64,000 nt of DNA from Acidobacteriota bacterium (GTDB lineage Bacteria; Acidobacteriota; Vicinamibacteria; Vicinamibacterales; CAVVIG01). The translations under genes were made by a program, and so were the position numbers. The notes beneath the pieces were generated by a model, which was given only the letters and a program-made list of their open reading frames with translations, was not told the origin of the DNA and ran no database searches. The stretch spans positions 1-64,000 of the forward strand of contig JADZED010000025.1 of NCBI GenBank assembly GCA_020850715.1, in the 5' to 3' direction. Of the stretch, positions 1 through 12,013 are shown in pieces (position 1 is the first letter of the stretch; each line of letters begins with the position of its first letter).

Positions 1-408
<408 letters not shown>

Positions 409-604
409 AAGGCGTCGGCGCACAGCCGATCCGGCGATCGCCGGATCAGACCTGCACGCGCAACCGTTAACGCGAGCGATGTTGATTGAATGGCTCTGCG
501 TTGTTCATCCGTTCGTCATGGAAGTGGTTCATCGCCAGTCGCCTTCGCACGGATGCGACTCCGGTCGACCGCTTGCGCGATGCCACCCGCTGACTCTCAT
601 TGTC

Positions 605-634
605 TCCGCCGTCGCGCTGACGCGCTCCGGCGGA
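605..634 (-). repeat. Hairpin repeat copy 2 in the rrn leader
   Basis: A 30-bp unit identical to the one at 651-680, offset by 46 bases. Its ends TCCGCCG and CGGCGGA are complementary and an inner GCGC/GCGC pair continues the stem, so each unit can fold into a hairpin of 7 bp, a 2x2 internal loop and 4 bp. It lies between boxA and the 16S 5' end. It might be an RNase III or antitermination structure; no function can be read from sequence alone. Confidence 0.8.
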
Positions 635-650
635 TGACAGGGTCTGTGCG

Positions 651-680
651 TCCGCCGTCGCGCTGACGCGCTCCGGCGGA
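651..680 (-). repeat. Hairpin repeat copy 1 in the rrn leader
   Basis: First transcribed copy of the same 30-bp imperfect palindrome found at 605-634, separated from it by 16 bases and starting 16 bases downstream of boxA. The two copies are identical over all 30 bases while the spacer is not repeated. This suggests a recent duplication or selection on both units. Confidence 0.8.
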
Positions 681-696
681 CAAGTGCTTGCACGCA

Positions 697-716
697 CTAT
701 CCAGTTTTCAAAGAAC
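697..716 (-). promoter_or_regulatory. boxA-like antitermination element of the rrn operon
   Basis: The minus strand reads GTTCTTTGAAAACTGGATAG. This matches the boxA core found in rRNA leaders of many bacteria (TTCTTTGAAAAC in Bacillus type leaders), which is recognised by NusB-S10 for antitermination. It sits about 72 nt downstream of the predicted start site and before the hairpin repeats, the expected order. Confidence 0.75.
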
Positions 717-794
717 CGACCCCCGTGCGCCCAGGGCGCCCGGCCCCCTCGAACGGTATCGGCTCATCGAAGCCGTCCTCAGGGGAACCTTCCA

Positions 795-823
795 AGGTTA
801 CTAGACAACCAACTTGCTGTCAA
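795..823 (-). promoter_or_regulatory. Predicted rrn promoter
   Basis: On the minus strand a perfect -35 TTGACA (823-818) is followed after 17 bases by TAACCT (800-795) as -10, placing the start near 788. The boxA and hairpin elements lie downstream in the right order. The -10 is a weak match (3/6), so the -35 carries most of the call. Confidence 0.65.
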
Positions 824-988
824 GACCCCATCAGCGCCCGAGACCCAGGGTGCGGATCCTGCCGCAGATGGAGAATGGAAGACGTCCGAGCTGAATGCTA
901 CCGGCGGGCAGGATTTCGGCGACCGAACGTCCGGAGAGTATCGCGTACGCCACCCCCGGCGTCAAGCCACCCGGCCGCGCCGCCGACC

Positions 989-2266
989 TCATCCGACAAT
1001 CTTCACCAGATGCTGCCGCCGCGCGCCCCGCCGCAGCACGAACAGGCGGCCGCCGATCGCGCTCTCCCGCGTCAGCCGCGCCTGCGGATCGCCCATCCGG
1101 CGGTTGTTCACGTAGACCCCGCCCGATTCGATCAGCCGCCGCGCCTCTCCGCGCGACGACGCGAGCTGCGCGCGCGCGATCAGCTCCAGAAGCCCGATGC
1201 CCTCGCCGGCCACGGCCGCCGAAGGGAGCTCGGTCGACGGCACGTCATCGAAGACGGCCAGCACCTCGTCGACGCTCAGCCGCGCGATGTCTTCGCCGAA
1301 CAGCAGCGAGGAGGCATGCTCGGCCCGCGCGGCCTGCTCGGCGCCGTGCACCGCGGCCGTCACCTCGCGCGCGAGCACCCGCTGCGCCTCGCGCCGCTCC
1401 GGCGCCTCGACCGTCGATCGCGCGAGCGTCTCGATCGCGGAACGCTCGAGGAACGTGAAGTACTTCAGGTACGTGGCGGCATCGCGATCGTCGGCGTTCA
1501 GCCAGAACTGGTAGAACCTGAACGGCGAGGTGCGGCCGGCATCGAGCCAGATCGTGCCGGCCTCGGTCTTGCCGAACTTCACGCCGGAGGCGGTCGTCAC
1601 CAGCGGCATCACGAGCCCGTGCGCACGCTGCGCCCTCAGCCGGCGAATCAGATCGATCCCGGCGGTGATATTGCCCCACTGATCGCTGCCGCCGAGTTGC
1701 AGCGTGCAGCCGTAGCGATCGAACAGTTCCAGGAAGTCGCGCGCCTGCAGCAGCAGGTAGCTGAACTCGGTGAACGAGATCCCCTCCTCGCTCGCGAGGC
1801 GGCGGCTGACCGACTCCTTCTGCAGGAGATAGTTGACCGTGAAATACTTGCCCGTATCGCGGAGGAACCCGAGCAGATCCAGCCCCGCCAGCCACTCGGC
1901 GTTGTTCACGACGCGGGCCGGATTGCCCGCCCGCTCGAAATCGAGGAAGCGCCCGAGCTGCCCGCGGATGCCCGCGAGGTTGGCCTCGATCTGTTCGGGA
2001 GCGAGCAGCAGCCGCTCCTGCGACTTGCCGCTCGGATCGCCGATCATGCCGGTGCCGCCGCCCACGATCGCGATCGGCAGATGGCCGAAGCGCTGCAGCC
2101 GGGCGAGTGCCATCACCGGCAGGAGCGAGCCGACGTGCAGACTCGACGCCGTCGGATCGAATCCGATGTAGGCGCTCACGCGGGGGCGCGCCAGCAGTTC
2201 CGCCAGCCCGTCGGTGCCGTCGTAGATCATCCCCCGCCACGCGAACTCCTCGTACACGCTGCTCAT
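989..2266 (-). CDS. tyrS: Tyrosine--tRNA ligase
   Basis: TyrRS (425 aa) charges tRNA-Tyr with tyrosine in the cytoplasm. The class I signature appears as HVGS at residues 44-47 within an IGFDPTA...HVGS block, and the second signature appears as KFGKT at 230-234. The tyrosine-binding stretch GGSDQWGNITAGIDLIRR is intact. The C-terminus carries an S4-like RNA-binding segment (SRGEARRLIESGGVYVNNRR). Length is normal for the family. A predicted extended -10 lies at 2293-2301, giving a leader of about 20 nt. The gene is divergent from the metallophosphoesterase gene and points toward the rrn operon. Confidence 0.97.
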   Translation of the reverse strand: MSSVYEEFAWRGMIYDGTDGLAELLARPRVSAYIGFDPTASSLHVGSLLPVMALARLQRFGHLPIAIVGGGTGMIGDPSGKSQERLLLAPEQIEANLAGIRGQLGRFLDFERAGNPARVVNNAEWLAGLDLLGFLRDTGKYFTVNYLLQKESVSRRLASEEGISFTEFSYLLLQARDFLELFDRYGCTLQLGGSDQWGNITAGIDLIRRLRAQRAHGLVMPLVTTASGVKFGKTEAGTIWLDAGRTSPFRFYQFWLNADDRDAATYLKYFTFLERSAIETLARSTVEAPERREAQRVLAREVTAAVHGAEQAARAEHASSLLFGEDIARLSVDEVLAVFDDVPSTELPSAAVAGEGIGLLELIARAQLASSRGEARRLIESGGVYVNNRRMGDPQARLTRESAIGGRLFVLRRGARRQHLVKIVG

Positions 2267-2292
2267 CGTCGGCTCGTGTTCGGCAACGGGTT

Positions 2293-2301
2293 ACTATACC
2301 A
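2293..2301 (-). promoter_or_regulatory. Extended -10 element before tyrS
   Basis: The minus strand reads TGGTATAGT, an extended -10 (TGnTATnnT) 26 bases upstream of the tyrS ATG. There is no convincing -35 hexamer. It overlaps the start region of the divergent metallophosphoesterase gene. Confidence 0.45.
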
Positions 2302-2305
2302 GTCG

Positions 2306-3157
2306 ATGGCGGCTCTTCACGGTCGAGCGACGATCGGCCGGCGCACGCTGCTGAAAGCGCTGCTGACCGGCGGCATCGGCGCCGCAACCGGCGTCGGATC
2401 GTACGGTTACCTGTACGAGCGCCACCACCTCGAGATCACCCGCGCGGACGTGGCGGTGGCCGGCATCCCCCGGGAACTGTCGGGCCTGCGCATCGGCCTC
2501 ATCACCGACATCCACCGGAGCGCATGGGTGTCCGACGACGACGTGCGGCACGCGGCGGCCATGCTGATGGGGGAGCGGCCCGACCTGATCGTCCTCGGTG
2601 GCGACTACGTCACGCGCGCCGACCGACGGTACATGACGCCGGCGGCCGAGGCGTTCCGGACGCTCTCGGCTCCGCACGGCGTCTTCGCCATCCTCGGCAA
2701 TCATGACGACGATCGGGCGATGCCTGCGGCCCTCTCGAAGATCGGCGCGCAGGTGCTGCGCGACGCCCGCACGCGGCTGATGATCAGCGGGGTCCCGCTC
2801 GAGCTCGCGGGCATCCGCTTCTGGACCAGGCGGAGCGCGGACATCGAGGACGTCGTCCGCGGTGCCAGCGGGACCGTCGTCCTGCTCGCGCACGATCCGC
2901 GGCGCCTCAGCGAGGCGGCCGGCCTCGGCATTCCGCTCGTCCTCTCGGGCCACACGCACGGCGGGCAGGTGGTGCTGCCGCTGGCCGGCGCCCTCGCCGC
3001 CCAGAAGTTCCCGGTCGTAGCCGGCGTGGGGCGCCGGTTGGGCACGACGATCTTCGTGAGCCGGGGCGTCGGGACGGTTTACGTGCCGCTGCGGGTGAAT
3101 TGTCCGCCCGAAGTCGCGGTGCTGACGCTTGGCCTGGACGGTCCGGTCAACGTCTGA
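2306..3157 (+). CDS. Metallophosphoesterase, YkuE/calcineurin-like, with Tat-type signal
   Basis: A 283-aa phosphoesterase. The five metal-binding motifs of the calcineurin-like fold are all visible: the DIH of LITDIHRS, GGDY, GNHD, the His of LLAHDP and SGHTHGGQV. The N-terminus GRRTLLKALLTGG followed by a hydrophobic stretch resembles a twin-arginine signal, so export or membrane anchoring is likely. Family members include YkuE/YaeI-type enzymes acting on phosphodiesters of lipids or related substrates; the substrate here is unknown. The ATG at 2306 was chosen because the frame open upstream overlaps tyrS antisense and is an artefact. The stop lies only 11 bases from the convergent purN stop. 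Confidence 0.88.
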   Translation: MAALHGRATIGRRTLLKALLTGGIGAATGVGSYGYLYERHHLEITRADVAVAGIPRELSGLRIGLITDIHRSAWVSDDDVRHAAAMLMGERPDLIVLGGDYVTRADRRYMTPAAEAFRTLSAPHGVFAILGNHDDDRAMPAALSKIGAQVLRDARTRLMISGVPLELAGIRFWTRRSADIEDVVRGASGTVVLLAHDPRRLSEAAGLGIPLVLSGHTHGGQVVLPLAGALAAQKFPVVAGVGRRLGTTIFVSRGVGTVYVPLRVNCPPEVAVLTLGLDGPVNV

Positions 3158-3168
3158 GACGCACCGGA

Positions 3169-3804
3169 TCACGCACCGGCGTCCGCCTTGACGACCCGCC
3201 GCCCGCGCACCGTCCAGCCGCCGCCGAGGATGAACGCGATCGCCTCGGGATAGATCCGATGCTCCTGCACGAGGATGCGCGCGGCAAGGCTCTCGGCCGT
3301 GTCATCGTCGTGCACCGGCACCGCCGCCTGCGCCACGATCGGTCCGGCGTCCAGTCCGGCATCGACGAGATGCACGGTGGCTCCCGTCACGCAAACGCCG
3401 TGCGCCAGCGCCTGGCGCTGCGCCTCGAGCCCCGGAAACGACGGCAGCAGCGACGGATGGATGTTGAGGATCCGCTCCGGATACGCCTCGAGCAGGGGCC
3501 GGCCGACCAGGCGCATGTAGCCGGCGAGGCACACGAGCTCGACGCCGGCCGCACGCAGCCGATCGACGATGGCCGCGTCGCAGGCATCGCGGTGCGGATG
3601 GTCGGCGGCGGCGATCACCGCCGATGGGATGCCGGCCGCGCGCGCACGCGCCAGCCCCGGAGCGGAAGCGCGGCTGGAGATCACGATGCCGATGGTCGCC
3701 TCCAGCGTGCCCGCACCGATCGCGTCGATGATCGCCTGCAGGTTGGAGCCCCTGCCGGAGATCAGCACGCCGAGCCGGCGCGCCGGAAACGCGGGGGAAG
3801 TCAT
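3169..3804 (-). CDS. purN: Phosphoribosylglycinamide formyltransferase
   Basis: PurN (211 aa) transfers formyl from 10-formyl-THF to GAR, the third step of purine synthesis. The N-terminal LISGRGSNLQAI loop, the catalytic region with NIHPSLLPSFPG (catalytic Asn and His) and the downstream GATVHLVDAGLDAGPI block are intact. The start ATG overlaps the purM stop by four bases (ATGA), so the two genes are translationally coupled. It is the last gene of the minus-strand purine operon. Confidence 0.96.
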   Translation of the reverse strand: MTSPAFPARRLGVLISGRGSNLQAIIDAIGAGTLEATIGIVISSRASAPGLARARAAGIPSAVIAAADHPHRDACDAAIVDRLRAAGVELVCLAGYMRLVGRPLLEAYPERILNIHPSLLPSFPGLEAQRQALAHGVCVTGATVHLVDAGLDAGPIVAQAAVPVHDDDTAESLAARILVQEHRIYPEAIAFILGGGWTVRGRRVVKADAGA

Positions 3805-4841
3805 CGCGCCGCCCGCGGGAGGTAGCGCACCGTCCTTCCACCCGCCACGACACGCCCGAGAAGGAAGGCGCCTTGCTCGCCGGAGGCGGCAAGCAGATCG
3901 AGCGCCCGGCGCGCGTCCCCGGCCGCGCAGACAACGACGAGCCCCACGCCCATGTTGAACGCCCGGAACATCTCGTCCGGCGCAATCGAGCCCCGCGCCT
4001 CGATCAGGCGGAAGAGCGGCGGAATGCTCCAGGCCAGCAGGTCGATCTCGGCGGCGCAACCGTCGGGCAGCGTGCGCGGGAGATTTTCCGTGATGCCTCC
4101 GCCCGTGATGTGCGCCAGCCCCTTCACGAGACGCCGATCGAGGAGCGCGCTGACGGGTCTCAGATACGATCGGTGCGTGGCGAGCAGGGCGTCGGCGATC
4201 GTCGTGCCGAGCTCCGCCGGCGCGCTGCCGGGCTGCAGCCCCGCGATCTCGAACAGCACGCGGCGGGCGAGCGAATACCCGTTGGTGTGCAGGCCCGAAG
4301 AGGGAAGGCCGATCAGCACGTCGTCGGGCGCCACGGTCCGGCCGGTGACGAGCGCGGCCTTCTCCGCGATCCCGACGATGAAGCCCGCGAGATCGTACTC
4401 GCCGTCCGCATAAAAGCCGGGCATCTCGGCGGTCTCGCCGCCGATCAGGGCGCAGCCGTTCTCGCGGCAGGCAGCGGCCATGCCGCCGACGACCTCCTCG
4501 GCAATCGACGGCCTGAGGCGGCCGGTCGCCAGGTAGTCGAGGAAGAACAGGGGCGTCGCGCCCTGGACGAGGATGTCGTTCACGCAGTGGTTGACGAGGT
4601 CGGCGCCGACCGTGCCATGACGCCCGGTCATGAACGCCAGCTTGAGTTTCGTACCGACGCCGTCGGCGCTCGACACGAGCACCGGCTCGCGATAGCGCGT
4701 GCGATCCAGCTCGAACAATCCGCCGAACGAACCGATGTCGGAGAGTACGCCGGCGGTGAAGGTGCCGCGGGCGAGCGCGCGAATGCGGCGGACCGCTTCG
4801 TTGCCGGCGTCGATGTCGACGCCGGATTTCCGATAGTCCAT
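3801..4841 (-). CDS. purM: Phosphoribosylformylglycinamidine cyclo-ligase
   Basis: PurM (346 aa) is AIR synthetase, converting FGAM to AIR with ATP. The start MDYRKSGVDIDAGNEAVRRI is typical. The DGVGTK motif, the GGETAEMPG loop and GLPSSGLHTNGYSLAR are all present. Its ATG shares one base with the stop of the upstream HEAT-repeat gene (TGATG), and its stop overlaps purN by four bases. Confidence 0.97.
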   Translation of the reverse strand: MDYRKSGVDIDAGNEAVRRIRALARGTFTAGVLSDIGSFGGLFELDRTRYREPVLVSSADGVGTKLKLAFMTGRHGTVGADLVNHCVNDILVQGATPLFFLDYLATGRLRPSIAEEVVGGMAAACRENGCALIGGETAEMPGFYADGEYDLAGFIVGIAEKAALVTGRTVAPDDVLIGLPSSGLHTNGYSLARRVLFEIAGLQPGSAPAELGTTIADALLATHRSYLRPVSALLDRRLVKGLAHITGGGITENLPRTLPDGCAAEIDLLAWSIPPLFRLIEARGSIAPDEMFRAFNMGVGLVVVCAAGDARRALDLLAASGEQGAFLLGRVVAGGRTVRYLPRAAR

Positions 4842-6067
4842 CAGAAGTCCAGCACCCCGATGAGGGTTTGCATCAGCGCGCGCCGGGGCGATCCGTCCGG
4901 GGCGTCCCAGTAGGCGCGCCGCACCGCCGCGAAGAACCGCTCCTTCTCGAAGTCCTCCTCGAGCATGTCGAAGCCCTCGGCGAGCAGATCGATCGCGAGG
5001 TCCCGATCGGGACGCTGCTCGAGCAAGGCGAGCGCGAGCGGCGTATTCCGGAGCGCGACGGTCGCCAGCGCCAGCGCCACCGGGGCCCTGGTCGGATCGC
5101 GCGACGGGATGCCGATCCGGAACAGCGCGTCTGCCGCTTCGCGGTGGTCCGCGGCGGCGAGGGCGCCGAGCGCCGTCGCCGCCGATCGCAGCAGCGCCTG
5201 GTACCCGGAATTGGCGTCCGCGAACTCGAGCGCGTCGACCAGATAGCCCTGATGAGGCCCGCAGTTCACGCCGAGCAGGCAGATGGCTCCGGCAATGGTG
5301 GGCTGTGCGGCACGCGGCGCCGTCTTCTGCAGCCCGGCAAGAATCTCGAGCGCCCGCGGGTCCCCGATCTTGCCGAGCGCGAGGACCGCGTCGTCCTGGA
5401 GCGGGCCGTCCAGCGCCGCCACGGCGGCAATGTCGTCGTAGGCATACGCCGCCCGATAGTCGCCGAGCGCTTCGATCACCACGCTGCGGAAGAAGTCCTC
5501 GCCGCGGGCGATCTGGGGCACCAGCGCCGCGCGGGCCGCGGCGTTCGACCCGGCGAGCGAGGCCAGAGCGCGCACGAGGGCCGGCCGCACGAATTCCCCC
5601 TGTTCGCGGTCGAGCGCGGCGACGAGCTCGGGCGCGAGCGCCGCGTCGGGATGATGCTCGAAGTAGCTGAACGCCACGGTCCGCAGCCGATCGTTCGGGC
5701 TCTTCAGCGATTCCCGCATCGCATCGATCGTTCGCGGATCGTTGAAGCCGGTGAGGAGCACGAGCGCGCGATAGCGGACGTACCCGTCGGCGTGCCCGTC
5801 GACCGCGGCCAGCAGCGCCGGGACGACGGCTGCGGGCGCCGCGCGCCGGAGCGTTCGCGATGCCTCGGTTCGCGTCTGGTAGTCGAGCTCGCCAAGCCGG
5901 TCGATGGCGCGCTGGATCTGCTCGCCGCCGGGGGTCTGCGGCCCGGCCGGTTCGAGCGAAGCGGTCTGGCCGGCGCCCTGACGGGCCGCCAGCACCAGGC
6001 ACGCGAGGAGGAGGAAGGGGGTGCGGCCTGGCTGCCGGCGCCGCGTCGATCGCATGTGCGCACTCAT
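4841..6067 (-). CDS. Exported HEAT-repeat protein within the purine operon
   Basis: A 408-aa protein that I recognise only by its fold. After a charged N-terminus it has a hydrophobic stretch (RTPFLLLACLVLAARQGAGQ) that looks like a Sec signal. The rest is a series of alpha-helical HEAT/PBS-lyase-like repeats with recurrent blocks such as VVPALLAAVDGHADGYVRYR and DAVLALGKIGDPRALEILAG, an arrangement typical of protein-protein scaffolds. It begins 10 bases after the purF stop and its TGATG overlap couples it to purM. An ATG at 6055 is an alternative start. Why an exported scaffold sits between purF and purM is unknown. Confidence 0.85.
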   Translation of the reverse strand: MSAHMRSTRRRQPGRTPFLLLACLVLAARQGAGQTASLEPAGPQTPGGEQIQRAIDRLGELDYQTRTEASRTLRRAAPAAVVPALLAAVDGHADGYVRYRALVLLTGFNDPRTIDAMRESLKSPNDRLRTVAFSYFEHHPDAALAPELVAALDREQGEFVRPALVRALASLAGSNAAARAALVPQIARGEDFFRSVVIEALGDYRAAYAYDDIAAVAALDGPLQDDAVLALGKIGDPRALEILAGLQKTAPRAAQPTIAGAICLLGVNCGPHQGYLVDALEFADANSGYQALLRSAATALGALAAADHREAADALFRIGIPSRDPTRAPVALALATVALRNTPLALALLEQRPDRDLAIDLLAEGFDMLEEDFEKERFFAAVRRAYWDAPDGSPRRALMQTLIGVLDF

Positions 6068-6077
6068 GCTCGAACGG

Positions 6078-7498
6078 CTACTTCGCGATCGCCGCGTTGT
6101 CGAGCTTGAGGGCGAGCTGGAGGTACTTGCTCTCGTCACGAGGAACGGGCACCGGGTACACACCGGTGTAGCACGAGCTGCAGTACGAGGATCGATCGGG
6201 GCCGACGGCGGTCATCAGCCCCTCGAGGCTGAGGTAGGCCAGGCTGTCGGCCTCCAGGAACTCGCGGATCTCCTCGACCGAGTGCGTCGCCGCGATCAGC
6301 TCGCTCTTGCGGGGCGTGTCGACGCCGTAGAAGCAGGGCGAGATCGTCGGCGGGCAGCTAATCCGCACGTGCACCTCGCGCGCTCCCGCCGCCCGCACCA
6401 TGCGCACGATCTTCCGGCTCGTGGTGCCGCGCACGATCGAGTCGTCCACCAGCACGACGCGCTTGCCGTCGAGAATGCTCCGGACCGGATTCAGCTTCAC
6501 CTTCACGCCGAAGTGTCGGATCGACGCCTGCGGCTGGATGAACGTGCGCCCGACGTAGTGATTGCGGATGAGCCCCATCCGCAGCGGCACGCCGGATCGC
6601 TCGGCATACCCCATCGCCGCGCAGACCCCCGAGTCCGGGACCGGCACGACCACGTCGGCGCCGACCGGCTTCTCGGTGGCGAGGATCCGGCCGAGATCGG
6701 TGCGGACCTCGTTGACGCTCCGCCCGAACACGTAGCTGTCGGGCCGCGCGAAGTAGACGTGCTCGAACACGCAGTGGGCCAGCGGCGCGGGCGGAAACGG
6801 CTTGATCGACCGGAGGCCGTCCCTGCCGACGACCAGGATCTCGCCCGGCTCCACGTCGCGCACGTAGGTGGCGCCGATCAGATCCATGGCGCACGTCTCG
6901 GATGCGACGACGTGCGCGTCGTCGAGGCGGCCGAGCGCGAGCGGCCGGAAACCGTGCGGGTCGCGGACGGCGATCAGCCGGTCTCCCGTCAGCATCACGA
7001 GCGAGAAGGCGCCCTGCACCTGGGACACCGATTCGACGATGGCCTCTTCGACGGTCGCGGCGCGGGATCGGGCATACAGGTGCAGGATGACTTCGGTGTC
7101 GCTGCTCGACTGGAAGATCGACCCCTGCCGGACCAGATCGTCCCGAATCTCCCGCGCATTGACGATATTGCCGTTGTGGCAGACGGCGATCTGGCCGTGG
7201 GCGCAATCGATGAGGATTGGCTGCGCGTTCAGCAGCTTGCTCTCGCCGGCGGTCGAATAGCGCACGTGGCCGATCGCGATCCGGCCCGGGAGCGACGCGA
7301 GCGCGTCGCCGTCGAAGATGTCGGCGACGTAGCCCATGTCGCGCGAGATCCGGATGCGCGCGTCGTCGGACGCCGCGATGCCGGCGCTCTCCTGGCCGCG
7401 ATGCTGCAGCGCGTACAGGCCGAGGTAGGTCAGGTTGGCGGCTTCGGGATGTCCGAAGATGCCGAAGACGCCGCACTCGTCCTTGAACTTGTCCAACA

Positions 7499-7499
<1 letters not shown>
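6078..7499 (-). CDS. purF: Amidophosphoribosyltransferase
   Basis: PurF (473 aa) makes 5-phosphoribosylamine from PRPP and glutamine, the committed step of purine synthesis. The N-terminal glutaminase nucleophile is Cys9 ([17 protein letters not shown]), implying removal of a short propeptide. The PRPP-binding block [16 protein letters not shown] is intact. Cysteines near the C-terminus ([11 protein letters not shown]) match the Bacillus-type enzyme that carries a 4Fe-4S cluster. The start overlaps the purL stop by one base (TGATG). Confidence 0.97.
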
Positions 7500-9742
<2,243 letters not shown>

Positions 9743-9750
9743 GTCCCTGG

Positions 9751-10482
9751 CTACGGCGCGCCGACCGAGGGCTGCAGCGCGCGGCGGCCGGCGCTGCGAA
9801 ACCAGTCGATGATCGACTCGAAGATCACGCGGCCGTCCTCGCCGCGGAGCAACGGCTCGCAGGCGCGCTCGGGATGCGGCATCATGCCGACCACGTTGCC
9901 CGACGCGCTGCAGACGCTGGCGATGGCGTTCACCGATCCGTTCGGGTTCGCGGCATCGGCGAGCCGGCCCGCCGCGTCGGTGTAGCGCAGCACGACCTGC
10001 CGGTTGCGCTCGATCGCCGCCAGCGCATCCGGCGGGGCGAAGTAGTTGCCCTCGCCGTGGCCGATCGGAATCCGCAGCACCTGCCCCTGGCGCGCCGCGC
10101 GCGTGAACGGCGTATCGGTCCGCTCGACGCGCAGGTGCACGTGCTCGCACCGGTACTTCAAGCCGCGATTGCGCAGCATCGCCCCGGGCAGGAGGCCCGC
10201 CTCGAGCAGGATCTGGAAGCCGTTGCAGATCCCGAGCACCGGGCCGCCCCGCGCCGCGAACTCGCGGACCGGCCCCATCACCGGCGAGAAGGGCGCCATC
10301 GCGCCGGTCCGCAGGTAGTCGCCGTGCGCGAATCCGCCCGGCAGGACGACGACGTCGGCGCCCTTGAGGTCGGCGTCCTTGTGCCACAGGTAGTCGGCAT
10401 CCTGGCCGAACAGGTCGCGCGCGGCATGCAGCGCATCCTCTTCGCAGTTGCTGCCCGGAAAGACGACGATCCCGAAGCGCAT
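9751..10482 (-). CDS. purQ: Phosphoribosylformylglycinamidine synthase subunit PurQ
   Basis: PurQ (243 aa) is the class I glutaminase subunit that supplies ammonia to PurL. The nucleophile Cys sits in [11 protein letters not shown] and the catalytic His/Glu pair is in GMMPHPERA. The N-terminal [18 protein letters not shown] is typical. The ATG overlaps the purS stop by one base (TGATG). Confidence 0.97.
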   Translation of the reverse strand: MRFGIVVFPGSNCEEDALHAARDLFGQDADYLWHKDADLKGADVVVLPGGFAHGDYLRTGAMAPFSPVMGPVREFAARGGPVLGICNGFQILLEAGLLPGAMLRNRGLKYRCEHVHLRVERTDTPFTRAARQGQVLRIPIGHGEGNYFAPPDALAAIERNRQVVLRYTDAAGRLADAANPNGSVNAIASVCSASGNVVGMMPHPERACEPLLRGEDGRVIFESIIDWFRSAGRRALQPSVGAP

Positions 10483-10696
10483 CAGTCCGCCACCTCGATC
10501 CGATAGCTCTCGATGACCGGATTCGCCAGCAGCCTGTCGGCCACATCCGCGGCCAGTGCCCTCGCCTGCGCCGCCTCGGTCGTCGCCAGATCGAGCTCGA
10601 AGTACTTCCCCTGCCGGACCTCTTCGACGCCTGCATAGCCGAGCGCATGGAGCGCCTCGGCAATCGTCCGCCCCTGCGGATCGAAGACCGACGGCT

Positions 10697-10724
<28 letters not shown>
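10482..10724 (-). CDS. purS: Phosphoribosylformylglycinamidine synthase subunit PurS
   Basis: PurS (80 aa) is the small structural subunit that bridges PurL and PurQ. The start [18 protein letters not shown] and the conserved [11 protein letters not shown] block are typical and the length is normal. The start lies inside the end of purB (28-base overlap), an arrangement that suggests coupling. Confidence 0.95.

Positions 10725-12013
<1,289 letters not shown>

Larger units (their letters stand above)
409..988 (-). other. rrn leader and tyrS-rrn intergenic region
   Basis: This 580-base region has no supportable gene. It holds the rrn promoter (795-823), a boxA-like antitermination element (697-716) and two identical 30-bp hairpin units (651-680 and 605-634). 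Open frames here are short or arginine/proline-rich GC artefacts. The leader from the predicted start site (about 788) to the 16S 5' end is about 380 nt. The remaining stretch 824-988 lies between the promoter and the tyrS stop; I see no clear intrinsic terminator in it. Confidence 0.7.
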
